Shown: piece by piece, positions 1 to 11,944 of the stretch
How the letters are laid out: every line of letters starts with the position of its first letter
Position numbering within the stretch: the stretch's first letter is position 1
Assembly: GCF_008831285.2 (NCBI RefSeq)
Contig: NC_045141.1
Location: 5,721,224 to 5,785,223 of the forward strand
Reading direction: 5' to 3'
DNA length: 64,000 nt
Origin: Nymphaea colorata
Taxonomy: Eukaryota > Streptophyta > Magnoliopsida > Nymphaeales > Nymphaeaceae
Position numbers and translations under genes: made by a program
Notes under the pieces: model-generated
Database searches by the model: none
Told to the model about the DNA's origin: nothing
What the model saw: only the letters and a program-made list of their open reading frames with translations

Positions 1-44
1 TGTGAAAACGCTAGATATATATTAACCTTCAAAATTTGGGGGTA

Positions 45-620
45 ATTACAAGGTTCAGCCAATTTATTAGGATCCAGTAGAATCTCATTGGGGATCTATC
101 AAGAGAATATTAAGATTCTTAATAGCTACTGTTCATTATGGTCTAATCTTCAAATTTCAAAGCACCCAAGAACAAAGAAGTTCATATGTACAGTGATGCG
201 GACGGGGCGGAATGCCCAAATGTTCGATCGATGGTCAACATTTATGCAGCCTTCTTGGGACTGAATTTTGTTGCAGGAAGTTCAAAGAAACAGCAAGTTG
301 TTTCTCAGTCTAGCATAGAGGCTGATCGAACGTCATGCAGTGGCCAACATAGCAGATGATGCAACGTGGTAGACAGTTTTCTAGTTGAACTTGGAATAAG
401 AACAAAAAAGTCTGCCATCCATATGGTGTGACAATGTGAGTGCAAAATATTTTCCAACCTTTTCATAAGCTCTCATGACTATCATGTTACTCGAAGCAAG
501 CTTAACATAGGAGCATCCTTATCGGCCCAGCACCTAAGGGTTTGGTACCTGTTTCTTGGACAGAAAGAAAGTTGTGTGAACAATGGGCACGTCACGCACT
601 AAAGGATGGAAGGAAATTTT
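45..620 (+). pseudogene. Ty1/Copia polyprotein relic (end of RT plus RNase H)
   Basis: This is the C-terminal part of a Copia polyprotein read in broken frames. A piece like SHWGSIKRILRFL is the usual end of the reverse transcriptase. It is followed by YSDADGAECPNVRS (the RNase H DADWAGCPDDRRS motif), then FVAGSSKKQQVVSQSS, HAVANIADDATW and IWCDNVSAKY. These motifs are in the standard order for Copia RNase H but lie in different frames with several stops, so the copy is dead. The upstream part of the element is outside the window. No clear 3' LTR could be delimited downstream. Motif order makes the family call firm; the exact ends are approximate. Confidence 0.75.
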
Positions 621-2030
621 GGTCATTTGTTTAAAAGAAACGTCCTTTACAATCTTTTTATTTTTGTCTTTATAAAAAGTTTTTTTCCTGTGTGAACTAA
701 GTGTATTTTAGTCATTAACCGTAGTTGTGCACGGAAATTTATGCACCAGTATGGCGCATATAATCAGGTTTGCTATTTGAGGCTTCCCTTCTCAGTTTAT
801 TGGACAACCCATGGCATGATGTAACTTCTTCAGTGACACACTGGACCTCAGTCTTGCCCCTTAGTTCTCTTTCAGCTGGTGGAAGAGGCAAAACCGGCTT
901 CAATTCCTAACGACAATTATTGATGTTCGATGAGTTGAGCCAACTCTAGTTCACTCTTGACCTCTCTTAGTTAAACTCGGATCGAGCTCAACTCATCTAA
1001 TAAACAAGTCGTGTTTGGGTTAAAGTTAAGTAAACGAGTAGAGTTCGAGCTTGGCAAGCTCAACTTACGTAAACTTGAGTAAGATCAATAAGATAACATG
1101 TAAAAGATTATTTAGAATATCATCACGACAACAAACAGCTACATCGGATTTCCACCTTCCCAGACAGTTCCAACTCTCAAATTCTAATTTTGCTGTTTCT
1201 ACTCATGTTCAAATTGATTTTTTTTTTAAATAATGGTCCGGCTAAGCTTCAGCCCAATCTTGGCCTGAGTTTAGCATGAGCAGTTTGAGTTTGAGCCAAA
1301 TTCGAGCCAACAGATATAAGTATATCGTAACTTCTCTCTGCATATGCTTATATCTCATCTTGATCTTGGGTACCGTTTGGCAACAATAACAGTATGTAAC
1401 TATTCCATATATTCTGTCCCAAATATTATGCACATTTATGTAAGTTTATGTTACAACATTCCATGAATCTGCCCACCCTAAATATGAGGGCAGATACATA
1501 CAACAATGATATACTGTTGTGCTTACTGGTTGACCCCCACTTCCTGCTTTGTTTCTAGAGTTGCAAGCATTTAAATGATATTTTCATTATTATTATTTTT
1601 TGGAGCTAGATTTGGTGGTTATATATGTTTGTGTTATTTTTAGTCTTATGTGAAATAATTGCTTATTTGTGTGCTTTAACTTATGTATGCTGGATTCCTG
1701 TCATTCCAGTAACATAGTGATCCAAATACTAGAATCTGTAAGTGATGGTCACATCAACTGGATCAGTGATTTATTATCAGCTATAATATGTATGACCAAT
1801 CACCAGGTTTGATTACTCGCATGAAGCAAGATACGAGCATCAGAAATGTATGTGGAGCATACTAAGTGCGTGACTGAATTTTTATACTCTTGTACAGGCC
1901 TGAATGTGACAAACAACATTTAGGAAGCACTTTGATAAAAGTGAGATCCATTTAATTGATCAAAACATCAATAGAATATGTTACGAAACATTGCCAAAGG
2001 AAGCTCATTAAATTCATGTTCTTTTGTTTC
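621..2030. other. Non-coding, with a GAGCTC-rich dispersed repeat
   Basis: No gene is recognisable. About 925-1330 is rich in short variants of gagttcgagct and gagctcaact, a pattern that recurs near 44.1-44.25 kb and probably marks an old dispersed repeat. The short ORFs here have no family features. Confidence 0.4.
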
Positions 2031-2031
2031 T

Positions 2032-2179
2032 ATGACTTTCGATTGTTGATTTTTGGCTTTTGCCTTTATATTATGGGTAAATCATTAAGCTATGTTCATG
2101 CATTTATGACTTTCGATTGTTGATTTTTAGCTTTTGCCTTTATATTATTCGGTAAATCATTAAGCTATGTTAATTCATT
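2032..2179. repeat. 74-bp tandem duplication
   Basis: Two adjacent copies begin with atgactttcgattgttgat at 2032 and 2106 and run through taaatcattaagctatgtt. Only a few bases differ, so the duplication is fairly young. It is non-coding. Confidence 0.85.
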
Positions 2180-2284
2180 GAGATATGGCACCCCTGACTA
2201 TTAAAATTCCTCAACATCTTACAAGATATTATGTATCAAGCCAAAATTACTAGTAGTACTTTAGACGGACAAACAGTTACAATA

Positions 2285-2465
2285 CACACCAGGGATGGAT
2301 GCACGGCACCAGCAGGGGGCTTGGTCCCCTACCCCCAAATTTAAAAAAAAATCAAACATTGATATGTAATTTTCATAAATTTTAGTTTAACATATATAAA
2401 AAATTTGAAAATTTTTATTTTGGTCTCTATTAAAATTTTGAAACCATAGCTCGGTTCTGACACAC
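2285..2465. repeat. Decayed hAT-MITE-like AT-rich repeat
   Basis: The core (ttagtttaacatatataaaaaatttgaaaattttt, a few bases at a time, then attttgaaaccatag) matches the cores near 11.7 and 12.0 kb. No clear terminal repeats or target duplication survive. Membership in the family is inferred from the core and the GC-rich gcagggggcttggtcccct block. Confidence 0.4.
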
Positions 2466-3183
2466 ACATTCTAACATATAGAGCACTGATATGATTGTGC
2501 AAGTAATGTTGATCTTATTTTTCTTGTGGATTAAATATTTGAGTACTGGTCATGCCATGAGTCACCAAAGAAATGATTGTCAAATAATATGCTTTTTGGC
2601 TCCTTTAGTGTCACGTAGAAATTAAGCTCTCTTTTTGTGCAGTTTAACTGCTAACATGTATCTGTGCGTTTTGCTTTGTTTCTTTTTGTGTGCCTTTGAA
2701 CGGTTGAGTCAATTTTTGGCAAACATCACCGTGAATATCAGCATTAATTGCAACTCTCCTGATCTTTCTACATTGTACAGATTGATTTTGCTGGGACCTA
2801 ATCCCCAGCAGGCTGTTCATGCAACATAAATTCTGCTTTTGACTAGCAAGTAAACCAATCAAATGACAGCATTTCTTTCACTTCTGTTTTGAGAAATTTG
2901 GTGGTGATTCTGCTGTCGACTGCTGAATGTTTGTTTCTTGGTCCTGATCTAGCAGCAGCAGGATGCATTACGTGCCTCAAATTAATCCTGAAGTTCTTTC
3001 TTGAATTCAAAAGTTCCAGCATAACCGAGAAACCATTTCTAAACGAGGTACTATGCATAAGCAACTACTTGGTTGAACTGTTAAATTTCCATACAATAGA
3101 TGCTTGATCCATGCAAATGCTAACGGAATTCTGTTTTTACCTTAATTTTTAAATTTTGGAGATACATAAATGGTAGTCATGGA
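2466..3183. other. Non-coding, nothing recognised
   Basis: ORFs of 60-73 codons on both strands overlap each other and show no motif, and no repeat partner was found in the window. I would leave it unannotated. Confidence 0.4.
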
Positions 3184-3196
3184 TATTACCAGTTGC

Positions 3197-3241
<45 letters not shown>

Positions 3242-3257
3242 TAAGCAACTGGTGATA
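3184..3257. repeat. Hairpin: 17-bp inverted repeat around a (TA)n core
   Basis: The left arm TATTACCAGTTGCTTAA (3184-3200) and the right arm TTAAGCAACTGGTGATA (3241-3257) are inverted copies with one mismatch. The 40-bp loop is almost pure TA and is itself self-complementary, so the whole 74 bp can fold into a single hairpin or cruciform. Confidence 0.85.
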
Positions 3258-3649
3258 GCCATGCCTGTCCGGTACGTGCATGAAGAGGAGTTGAAGGTTT
3301 ACTGCTTTGGAAAGTGTTGGATTCACAGTTCTATGTCCAGCAGCACGGCCGTTTGCATGGAGCAGACTTTTTATTGGTGTAACCGGTACCTTATTTCCCT
3401 TTGCCACTTTTCAACTCTATTCAATTTCAAACCAAAGTTGTCAATTCTTAACTTGTTTTTTATATATCCAAAATTAGGTTTCTACCATAAACACGAATAT
3501 CGTTTTTCTTTTTAAACAGCGAGGTCTTTCTATCTAATAATACGTTGAGAATGAAAAATAAAATACAAAAAATACAAAAAAAATATATGGCAACTTTTTA
3601 AAAATTTTGAAAAAATTGAAAAAAATATGAAAAAGACAGGAAAACCACA

Positions 3650-3995
3650 TGTATGATGGCTCTTGTCAAGTGTGGCAGGTAGGAGACGGTTCAAGGGTAG
3701 AGTGACAGATGCAAGTTAAGTGGGGACAACATCAACCCACTCCCTTTAAAATGGGACTAGTTCGCAAGGACCAATGAGTCGGCCTCCCACCATCCAAGTC
3801 CCAAGTATCGTGCTCTCTAGGATCTAACGCTGCATGTCTTCTTGCATAATCCATGGAAGAAGGCCTGCAAATATCATGCCAGTCGGTAAGTAATGATTGC
3901 TTGGCTACAGGGAGGCGCGAAGAAGCATGAAGGATGCTCAGACAGGGATTTGACCATTACTTCAATCTCGTATGCCTTCCTGGTGGTGGTTGAAG
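3650..3995. repeat. Duplicated spacer block a1 (partner 31667-32235)
   Basis: It shares tgtatgatggctcttgtcaa, the ggacaacatcaacccactcc segment, ccatgg.agaaggcctg and tttgaccattacttcaat with the partner, in the same order. The partner carries a hAT MITE at the agaagg site; this copy has only one agaagg (about 3855) and so is the empty site. Confidence 0.85.
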
Positions 3996-4005
3996 CTACC
4001 AAGTA

Positions 4006-4196
4006 CTGGGGTGGAGCTAGAAATTTTTTTATGAGGGGGACCGAATTAAAGTTTTTAAATTTTGACACGCGCCGAAATATAATTTTTCAAAATTTTTATA
4101 TAAGACAAGTGAAAATTTCTAAAATTTACTTGTAAATTTTTTTTTTTTTTTAAGAGGGGCCAAGGCCCTTGTGGGCCCCCCTTGGCTCTGCCCCTG
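4006..4196. mobile_element. hAT-type MITE, about 190 bp
   Basis: It begins ctggggtggagcta and ends tggctctgcccctg, matching the family ends caggggcggagcca and its complement. The core includes tttatataagacaagtgaaa and a GC-rich ccaaggcccttgtgggcccc block, as in the copies at 11.7 and 31.9 kb. The flanking 8 bases on the two sides do not match, so the target duplication has decayed or the edge is misplaced. Confidence 0.65.
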
Positions 4197-7058
4197 CATA
4201 GGTGAGAGCAGACTGCTGACCTTGTCATCTGCTTGTAAAGGGTTCCCTCATAGCCAAGAGATGATGACTGTCCCTAGATCACTCTGCAAGTGCCCTTGTT
4301 TAAACTTTAGCCAAGGTGGATCATGGAGGCTCTCCATGGTTGTTGCGGCAAGCCAGGAATCAGGTTTCAACGTGAAATTTTGGAACAATGTTTGTTCACC
4401 TTAGTACCTTCAACTTGATTTAGTAATTTATATAAAATGTCTACACAATTACAAAACCCCCATTTTACCCTAATTTTTGTTATCACCGGATTCCAGCGCT
4501 TGTGGCCGGATTTTCGTATCAAATTTGAACCACTCTAATTCAAGTACACTTATTCGTAGAATATTATTTTGATTATTTGACTATTTTATTTAGATATTTG
4601 AATGTTTCTCGTCCCCAGCCTTTTTAGCCACTCATCAAGTGTCCACCAAATTATTTAAATGGATGAAAAGTCATATTTTACCAATGGACTGTCCTGCTGT
4701 CAGTAGAGTTCTTATCGCAGGCCACTAGCATGTTCGAAATAATAGATTATTTCCGATGTGAGAGGACGTTGATAATAGTCAATGTTTACCTATGTTTAGG
4801 TCATGCCAATGATACCTTACACCGACACTTCTGTCTAGTGTGTTGGTGAAATTTTCAGAAATTACCATGATTTTGAAAATCAGCAATTAACAAAGACTTT
4901 GATCAAGTCCAAAATGACAAAAGAAGTTCAATTTTCTACAAAACCCATTCGGCAATACCTATTTCAAAAAATCCAACCATCTCCCAAAATCATGCCATTT
5001 TCCAAAATCAATATAGTCAAGCTATTTCCAAAATCAAAATTCAAGAATCAATTTTTCAAAATGTTTCATCCTAGAGGAGTTCACAAAATTGATATTGCTA
5101 CCCAAAGAGAAAATCTGTCAAAGCTCAATTCATCCAAATTTTTAAACAAATGAATTCCTTTTGTATGTGAGATCTATGTATTTTCCACCTCCATGATGGA
5201 CCTATGTGTATGTGAGATCAAATTTAATTATGCATGGAGAGAAATAAAGTCAAGCATGAATATCATATAGTTTATTTCATACATACATGGACTCACTTCA
5301 TGAATGCACCCCCTAATATTCACTAAAATCTTGGTGAATCATGTTGGAGTTGCTACCATGATTAAGTCATATTATGACAAAAACTTGACCACCTTGCTTA
5401 TTTTGACGCAGAAGCACAAAATTTTCAACATGGACATAAAACCTGAACTTTCAAAATGATTCCATTGGATATTTCTCAAAATCAAACCGATTTTCAAATC
5501 CAAAAATCTACTGAAACAAATTTTCATAACCTTGAATAAAATTCAAAAAAAAAATCGAAATTCCAATTTTTCCAATCAGGAAAATTCTCCTAAAACTAGA
5601 CTTGTTCTCTCAATTTCCAATTTTCTAATCTCATTTCAAGATCAAAACCAACCTAATCAAATCAAATCTCTCAAAATACCTAAACTTGATCCAAATATCA
5701 AAACCTTAAAACCAAAGATGTTTTCAAAAATTCTGAATTGGTCGAGTTCCAACCATTCTGAACCCAAAATTTCAATCTCAAAGATCCAATTCTCAAAAAT
5801 TTCAGCTAGACTTGAACTATTCAATCCAATTTTTCCAAATTCAATTTTCGCTTCTAAACAGAATTCTGGGTCCAAGGCTTCCAAGAATTTTCAAGTCACA
5901 TTTCAAACCCTAAAATTCCAAACTGTCTTTATAATTCTAAAGTCTAGGTCAAACTTTCAATTTTCAATTCCAAGATCCTAGTTTCAAGAACAAAGCTTCA
6001 AATTTACCCAATCCCCAATTTGATTCAAAATCCAATATTCTGATTCTCAATTTCCATTTCTAAATTGCAATTTTTGGGATCAACTCAAGGCTCAATTGCT
6101 AAAAATCAATGATTAATTAAAAAATTACTTTTCAAGGATGAACTCCCAATCTTCAAACTTTTAAAGTACAGAAATATTTTCAATCAAATCCAAGTCTTTG
6201 CTTGAAATGAACTTTAAAAATCTGAATTCCAATCCTCAACATGTTGCAGAAAAACAAACAACTTGTCAAGCTTGAGAAAATTCAGATCTCATATCGATTA
6301 CCCCCATTAATGGTGGCAAGGGAGGTTCCCTTTCACTTAAAATCTATTTTCAAGAAAAACTTCATTTTTCCTGCTTCACTTGCAAACTTCCCAACCCACG
6401 CCGTGATAAGTGGGTGCGAACAATCAGCTCATAGGCGTGTTCAACCAAATTTTTGTTGTTTAAAAAGGTCACATTTTTAAACATATTTTTAAGAAGTAAA
6501 ATTATGGTTTTTTTTTACTCATGAAGCTTTTATGCATCGTGATCTCATGAATTTGTATGCTAATTTTGAATTTGTTTTTATACATTGGGATGGGAAAGAA
6601 CGGCGGAAGAGCATAGCTGCTTTCATCCATCGGCTCAATCCGCTTTGGTTTCATCCAATTTTAATAATCAATCAACATATACTCAGCAGGTCGGAGAAAA
6701 AAATCGATTGCAACAAGGGAAAAGAACACCAAATCCGATTGCAATCACAAAAGCCATTGATAGGAGTGAAGAAATACAGAAATGGAAATTTATGAAAGAA
6801 ATAAAAAACTTATTCCAAAAATTTCACACAAGGATCAAATCAACGAAGAAGACCGCAAAGAAATGAAGAGTCTCAAGATGATTGAGAAGGCAATAAAGGA
6901 GGGAAGCCAAAAAAACAAAAAAAATCCATAAATCTCTTCCTTGTCTGGAACTCGACACAAGGTAGCACCATTGCCCACCATAAGGAAATCAGATTTTGTT
7001 TTCCTATGGTTTTTTTTGAGGTTTTTGGGAGATCAGATGGAGTAACTTGTGATTTCAG
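4197..7058. other. AT-rich non-coding tract with aattttcaaaat bias
   Basis: From about 4860 to 6240 the + strand is dominated by short variants of ttccaaaattc and tttcaaaatc, giving long but lysine/phenylalanine/serine/asparagine-rich ORFs (5532-5981 is the longest) that look like composition artefacts. This could be the internal region of an old LTR retrotransposon, but no gag or pol motif was seen. Nothing else could be supported before 7.06 kb. Confidence 0.4.
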
Positions 7059-7181
7059 GATGGGAACAAAGATGAAGGTCTCTGGGAGCGACGGAGCTGG
7101 AAGAGAGCTGCTAAGAAAGGGAAAGGGAAGGACCCTAACAAGCCCAGGCAAATGCCTAGCTCCTTCTTCATCTTTTTGTGA
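7059..7181 (+). pseudogene. HMG-box (HMGB-type) gene relic, start of the box only
   Basis: The frame at 7101-7178 reads KRAAKKGKGK and then KDPNKPRQMPSSFFIFL before a stop. The lysine-rich run followed by KDPNKPKRPPSAFFVFM is the standard entry to the HMG box of plant HMGB chromatin proteins, which bend DNA in the nucleus. Only the basic linker and first strand of the box remain. The sequence then becomes T-rich (gtgattttttttttcacc), which could be the start of an old intron, since plant HMGB genes are intron-rich. No further HMG exon was found before the candidate LTR at 7.34 kb. The match is short but specific; the fragment cannot be functional. Confidence 0.5.
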
Positions 7182-8999
7182 TTTTTTTTTTCACCTTTTT
7201 GTTTTTTTTCTATCAACCTTCAGCTGTGTGCTTTCCTGAGTTCCACATCAAGGTGGAGCATCATCTTTATGTGTCAATTTCCTAATGCCTCTGACTAAAT
7301 CATTGGGGAAACTAGAAAAATTGGGGAAAGGAAGAAAGGTGTTTGCATCCCAAAATTTTCATTGGTTTTGGAGTGCTCCAGAAAAATAAGGTTTTGTTTT
7401 GAAATAAGAAAGAAAGGGACTCGCCCATCGGCACGATGATCAACCATTCCCGGCGCCTTTACCGGGGGTAATCAACCAAGGGCTATGTTTATTATTGGTG
7501 CATTTGTTTTAACTTAAACATCTTTTTTATTCTATATGCGGTTTAGAAAAATATTGAAAGTTTGATGTTTCAAACTTTTAAAAAGACTCTTGAAGAGTTG
7601 CTTGAGAATGTGAAATATTTTGGGAAACACTAAAATTGGAAAATATCCTTTGGAAAGTTTGAGAAATCATTTTGAAGTCATTTTAGTGTTCTCTTAAGAC
7701 TTTAAGTAGGTTTGAGATTTTGTTCTAATTCAGTTACCACCCAGTTAGAGCTTCATCTCATCTTGCTTAAGTTCTTTGGAGTGTGTTTGTGATCATAAGT
7801 GATATTGAGTGAAGGTGAAGGCATGGATACATTCATCCTATATGATTGGAAGAATGTAAAACATTCTTACCACAACATTCATCTAAATTCATTCCTACCA
7901 CAACATACAACTAAGATTTTTGTTTTTATAATTTCGTATGTAAGAAGGAAAAGTTTTTTTTTGAAAGGAGATTGGATTGTAGACCATCAAGCAAGATTCC
8001 AATATTGGGTCATTACTTGGTTTGTGGTCTTAATGAAGTCGGTAAATAAAAAAAATCATGAGAAGAGAATGTTAAAAAGAATACAAGAGATAAAACACTC
8101 TAATGAAAAGAAAGAGAGAGAGATAGAGAAAGACATGCACATATGTGTACATTCGTCACATTAACACATATATAAAAGCTTAAGAGAAAAAGATGTATTG
8201 ATTTGAAAAGGAAAAGAAAAATATACATACATATATATGGGAATGTATAGGAAATTCTGTAAGGGAAGATATTTGTCTTGAAAAGAGGAATAAAATGTTT
8301 GAAAGAGAGGAAATAGAGCACATATGCATACACATTCATGCACATATGAAAATTTGTAAAATAGAAAATGAAAGCATAGAGAGTGAAAGATGAGGAGATC
8401 ATTATGCGCACATGGATATATATAATATGTATATACATGTGTGCCTTCACAAGTTTAGAAATCAAGGAATAGCTTAAAATTACCAACTTCAAGTTTAATG
8501 TGAGCCGGAGGAGAGCTTGGACTCATGCAAGAGTCTAAGCTAAGTCGCTAAGGCCGCATTAGAAGGTTTCTTTTAAAAATGTTTTAGAAAATATGATTTA
8601 TATAAATATGGATGTTATTTTTTGTCACAAGGGATATTTTTCTTCCACCGGTGGGTATGAAAGAAAATCAAGCAATATAACGAGGCACTCATTAGGGTAC
8701 CTAATTGGATGATTAGAAAGGAAACTAGCACAAAATGACATACAAATGCACATTAACATGTATATTTTTGTGAGGGTTTTCCTCGGGTTGGACAAGTCCC
8801 AACCTCAAAAGTTGATATGAAGATAAAAATAAAAAACCCCTAACCACACTCTCATTCTCACCATATGTTCACATATAAAAGGGAAATCCAAGCAACTATG
8901 CGTGGATGATATATAGACAATATTTAAGGAAGGAAAGAGAGAGAGAGAGAGAGGATGATGGGAAGAGAAAGATTCAACTAGGAGAGAGGGCATAAATAA

Positions 9000-9420
9000 C
9001 TATAAAATGAAAGATCATCTCATCTTTTCATTCCCCTGGTACACTTGAGCATAGCCTCTTATCTCTAAGAAGAGATTGAGTGTTATCTCCTTTGGCTATG
9101 TAGAGACGAAGATGAGAAGAAAAGGAAGAAAGAAACACAATGCTACATTCAAGATTGAGTGTTGCACTTGAGCATAGCATCTTTTCTCTAAAAAGAGGTT
9201 GAGTGATATTTCTTTTTGTCATGAGATGAAGATGAGAAGAAAATGAAGAAAAAAAACAATGCTATATTCAATAAAAGAGAAAACATGATTCAATCATGAA
9301 ATGAAAGATCATCTCATCTTTCCATACTCTTGGTGCACTTGAGCATAGCCTCTTGTCTATAAAAAGAAGTTGAGTGCTATCTCTTTTGGTCATGGAGAGA
9401 TGAAGATGAAAAGAAAGAAA
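9000..9420. repeat. Degenerate tandem repeats with gcacttgagcatagc
   Basis: Three partial copies carry acttgagcatagc followed by tctctaaaaagaggttgagtg and then gagatgaagatgagaagaaa. The marker recurs at about 9041, 9164 and 9335. The copies are unequal in length and lie within the candidate LTR. Confidence 0.7.
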
Positions 9421-9712
9421 ATAAGAGAGAAATCAGAGGGATGATGATTACATACCTCTAATAAGAAATAACTTAAGAAAATGAACAACCATACTTGAAA
9501 TTATCTTGGACTTACCTTGAAATAATCTCCAAAATAATGAAGATGATGTCTCCAAGAGAGTTGTAGCTTGCTCCAAGTTGGAGAGAAAGAAGAGAAATGG
9601 AAAGAGGAAGAGGGAGAGAGAGAGCTAAGGGAAAAACTCTAAGTCTTTAAGTGAGAATACACTAGAGTTTTTCCAAGGGCTAACTCTTGCCCAAGAGGGG
9701 GGATGTGGGGGG

Positions 9713-9720
9713 TATTTATA
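9713..9720 (-). promoter_or_regulatory. TATA box of the candidate LTR
   Basis: The minus strand reads CTTTATAAATACCCCCCAC. A TATAAATA followed by a C-rich start region is a typical pol II core promoter. Its place in the putative U3 supports the minus-strand orientation of the LTR. Confidence 0.45.
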
Positions 9721-10342
9721 AAGGATTTTGGAGCCAAAACCCAAAATTCAAATTTTTTTAAAATTTTATAACATTTTCAAGGAATTTCAACTAATTTTGA
9801 CCTATTTTCAATTTTTTTGTAAAAGAAATATAGGTGGGATTGGCCATTAGGCCTGCAAGAAAACATTTTCTGATGTGGGCAGGGCTAATGCCCACTAAAA
9901 ATGGTCAAAAATGCCCCATAAAGAGTGGTTTTTTTGTCAAAATGAGAGGGGAAAGGGGTTCGATCGCGTGTCCGCGCGATCGCACGGTTGCCAAAGCGTG
10001 AGGTCATAATTTTTTTTAATTTAAATTTAATAAAATATAAAATAAATAAATGTTGTTCATAAAATAAAATTATTGAAATGGTTTTTTTTTTGTTACAAAT
10101 GCGTGGTCGACTCCATTTTGAGCGATTCCAAACTCGCTGCAAATCCAATTTTGGTTTAGTTGGTTGTCGCCTCACTCAAGCGTGCAACTTGCGTTTAAAA
10201 ACACATTTTCGTCCATGCATGCGCGACGCTCAAATTTTGTCGTTTCAAACGTGATTCGGATTTTGGATCTGAAATGCTCGATTTGGATCTGAACTTGGGT
10301 TTTGGATCTTCAAAAATTTTGGAAAAATTTGAGGTGTTTACA

Positions 10343-11254
10343 AAAGGGGAAGAGAAAATGTCCAGGGAATAGAACATGGAGTACAGGTCGGTAGGAAGAT
10401 CAAATGGAAGCTCTGAGGACTTGAGAGATCTGAATGGAGTATTGCAAAGAGTACTTGCCCAAGTCAGCTTGGATCGTCCCTTTATTGCGAGTCAAAGCCC
10501 GCCGAGTTAGCTGGGATGTCAACTAAGTACGTTTTCTATTTTATTGTGCATTGGTTAATACTGAATTTGTATTTTTGAATTGTGAAATGTAGTATACTTT
10601 ACTAAATATACGCACATACTCATATTACATGTCATTTATTTTTATTTGATGATAAAATCAAATATGAAGTCTCAACAGACTCACCTCTTTCATTTATTAA
10701 CTATTGAAAATATGCACAATAAAAATTTATGATATAACCCAGCCAAGTTGCCGAGTCCACTCTCTGACCCCATAACCCAGTCTTCAACCGATCCGAATCT
10801 GAGCCACGAGTTTACCAACTATGTGCTCTCCTTTAGTTCCTACTGAAGGTAAGAGAGAAGAAATTGGTTCTTTGCATAGAAAAGGAGCAATGAAAAGTTT
10901 GTTACTCCACCAGGTTGAATTGCTCTGCATAAACCGAGGAACAATGAAACAGTAAGCAAGATGTAAGCAGCCTCTTATGGGTATAGACCAACTTTTTATG
11001 AAACAAAACGAAGCAAAATCTCAAACTAAGGATCTTAAATCAAACTAATATATGCATAATTAAGATCAAACTTCATACATTAGCAAAAACTTGATCTAAT
11101 TAAGATTGGTGAGAAAGGTCCCATACTAAATCTATGGACCTCAAATCCTGAGGGTCTTCCCCCGTGTTCACTTGTTCGAAACTCGAGGCAGAGGATCACT
11201 GATTTTCCAACAAGTCCAAGCTGAACTCGTCTTGCCCGATTTTATGATCTCCAA
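10343..11254. other. Non-coding, nothing recognised
   Basis: No gene motif was found. The pieces gcccgccgagttagctggg and aacccagccaagttgccgag suggest an old repeat of gag-tc type, but no second copy was located in the window. Confidence 0.35.
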
Positions 11255-11404
11255 TCGCTGGTATTTAGACCTCAAAAAAAATTTACATGTAAATTTTTAC
11301 AAAAATTTCTGATATAAAAATTAAAAAAAAATTATTTTTTCTGTTGTTAAAAATTTTGAAACTATAATTCGGCTCCTAATGAAAAACTCTTGACTCTACC
11401 CCTG
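11255..11404. repeat. Decayed hAT-MITE-like copy
   Basis: The core tttacatgtaaatttttac and attttgaaactataattcgg match the family, and the right end gactctacccctg resembles the inverted end gctccgcccctg. The left end is lost. Confidence 0.45.
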
Positions 11405-11688
11405 CTTGTATCTTCAACAGCAACAAAGAAATATGGACAAGACAAATGAGAGACGAGAAAGACATGGTTGATAAAGTTACATACAGACCACGCGCAGTGA
11501 GTACTTAAAAGGGCATAGTTGATTAAAAGTATGTACCATTGAATAATTTTACCCATTTAGATTTGTCTTTTATGTATAGTTTGATCCTCTGAAAACCTTT
11601 AACTGGTAACTTATTTCCAGAAATTTTTTTCAAGGAATCACTGGAATGGGAACCGTTGTCCCCATTCTAGTTATGAGGCATGTGTGAT

Positions 11689-11882
11689 CAGTGGCGGAAC
11701 CAGGAATTTTTTGTCGCAGGGGCCAAACTATAGTTTCAAAATTTTAACAGAGGCCAAAATAGAAATTTTCAAATTTTTTATATATTAAACTAAAATTTTT
11801 TAGACTTTCATATAAATTTTTAAAGTTTTAAAATCTGAGGGGGGGCCAAGGCCCTGCCGGCTCCTCCTTCCCTCCGCCTCTG
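11689..11882. mobile_element. hAT-type MITE with perfect 8-bp target duplication
   Basis: The element is 194 bp, starts cagtggcggaacca and ends ccctccgcctctg. It is flanked on both sides by TGTGTGAT (11681-11688 and 11883-11890). An 8-bp target duplication with ends of the CAGGGGCGGA type is characteristic of the hAT superfamily. It has no coding capacity, so it depended on a transposase elsewhere. Confidence 0.88.
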
Positions 11883-11944
11883 TGTGTGATGGAATGTTAT
11901 GAAGATTCTAGGATGAGTGTTCTCGTGCTTGATGAAATGAAATG

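Larger units (their letters stand above)
7340..10342 (-). mobile_element. Candidate solo LTR, about 3.0 kb
   Basis: The segment starts TGTTTGCATC and ends GGTGTTTACA. The two ends are near inverted copies (TGTTTGC against TGTAAAC on the other strand), and each is bordered by the 5-bp direct repeat AAAGG (7335-7339 and 10343-10347). TG...CA ends and a 5-bp target duplication are the signature of LTR retrotransposon insertion. A TATAAATA box lies on the minus strand at 9713-9720, about 620 bp inside from that strand's 5' end, which suits a U3 promoter. No coding motif lies inside. The surrounding DNA is AG-rich, so a chance AAAGG match is possible. A large Gypsy-type LTR is the best guess. Confidence 0.45.

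Noticed and set aside
3998-4204. An 8-bp target duplication for the MITE at 4.0 kb.
   Set aside because: The octamers next to the ends (accaagta and cataggtg) do not match, so no duplication is claimed.
5532-5981. A 149-codon + strand ORF.
   Set aside because: Its Ser/Asn/Lys/Phe/Ile string follows from the aattttcaaa-biased sequence, with no domain and no partner.
8100-8492. A 130-codon minus-strand ORF with tyrosine and histidine-rich, membrane-like strings.
   Set aside because: It covers GA- and TATA-biased sequence within the candidate LTR, with periodic IYIH repeats from microsatellite-like DNA.
8940-9420. CRISPR-like array in the acttgagcatagc repeats.
   Set aside because: Spacing is uneven, the repeats decay and the DNA is a plant repeat; direct-repeat plus unique-spacer structure is absent.
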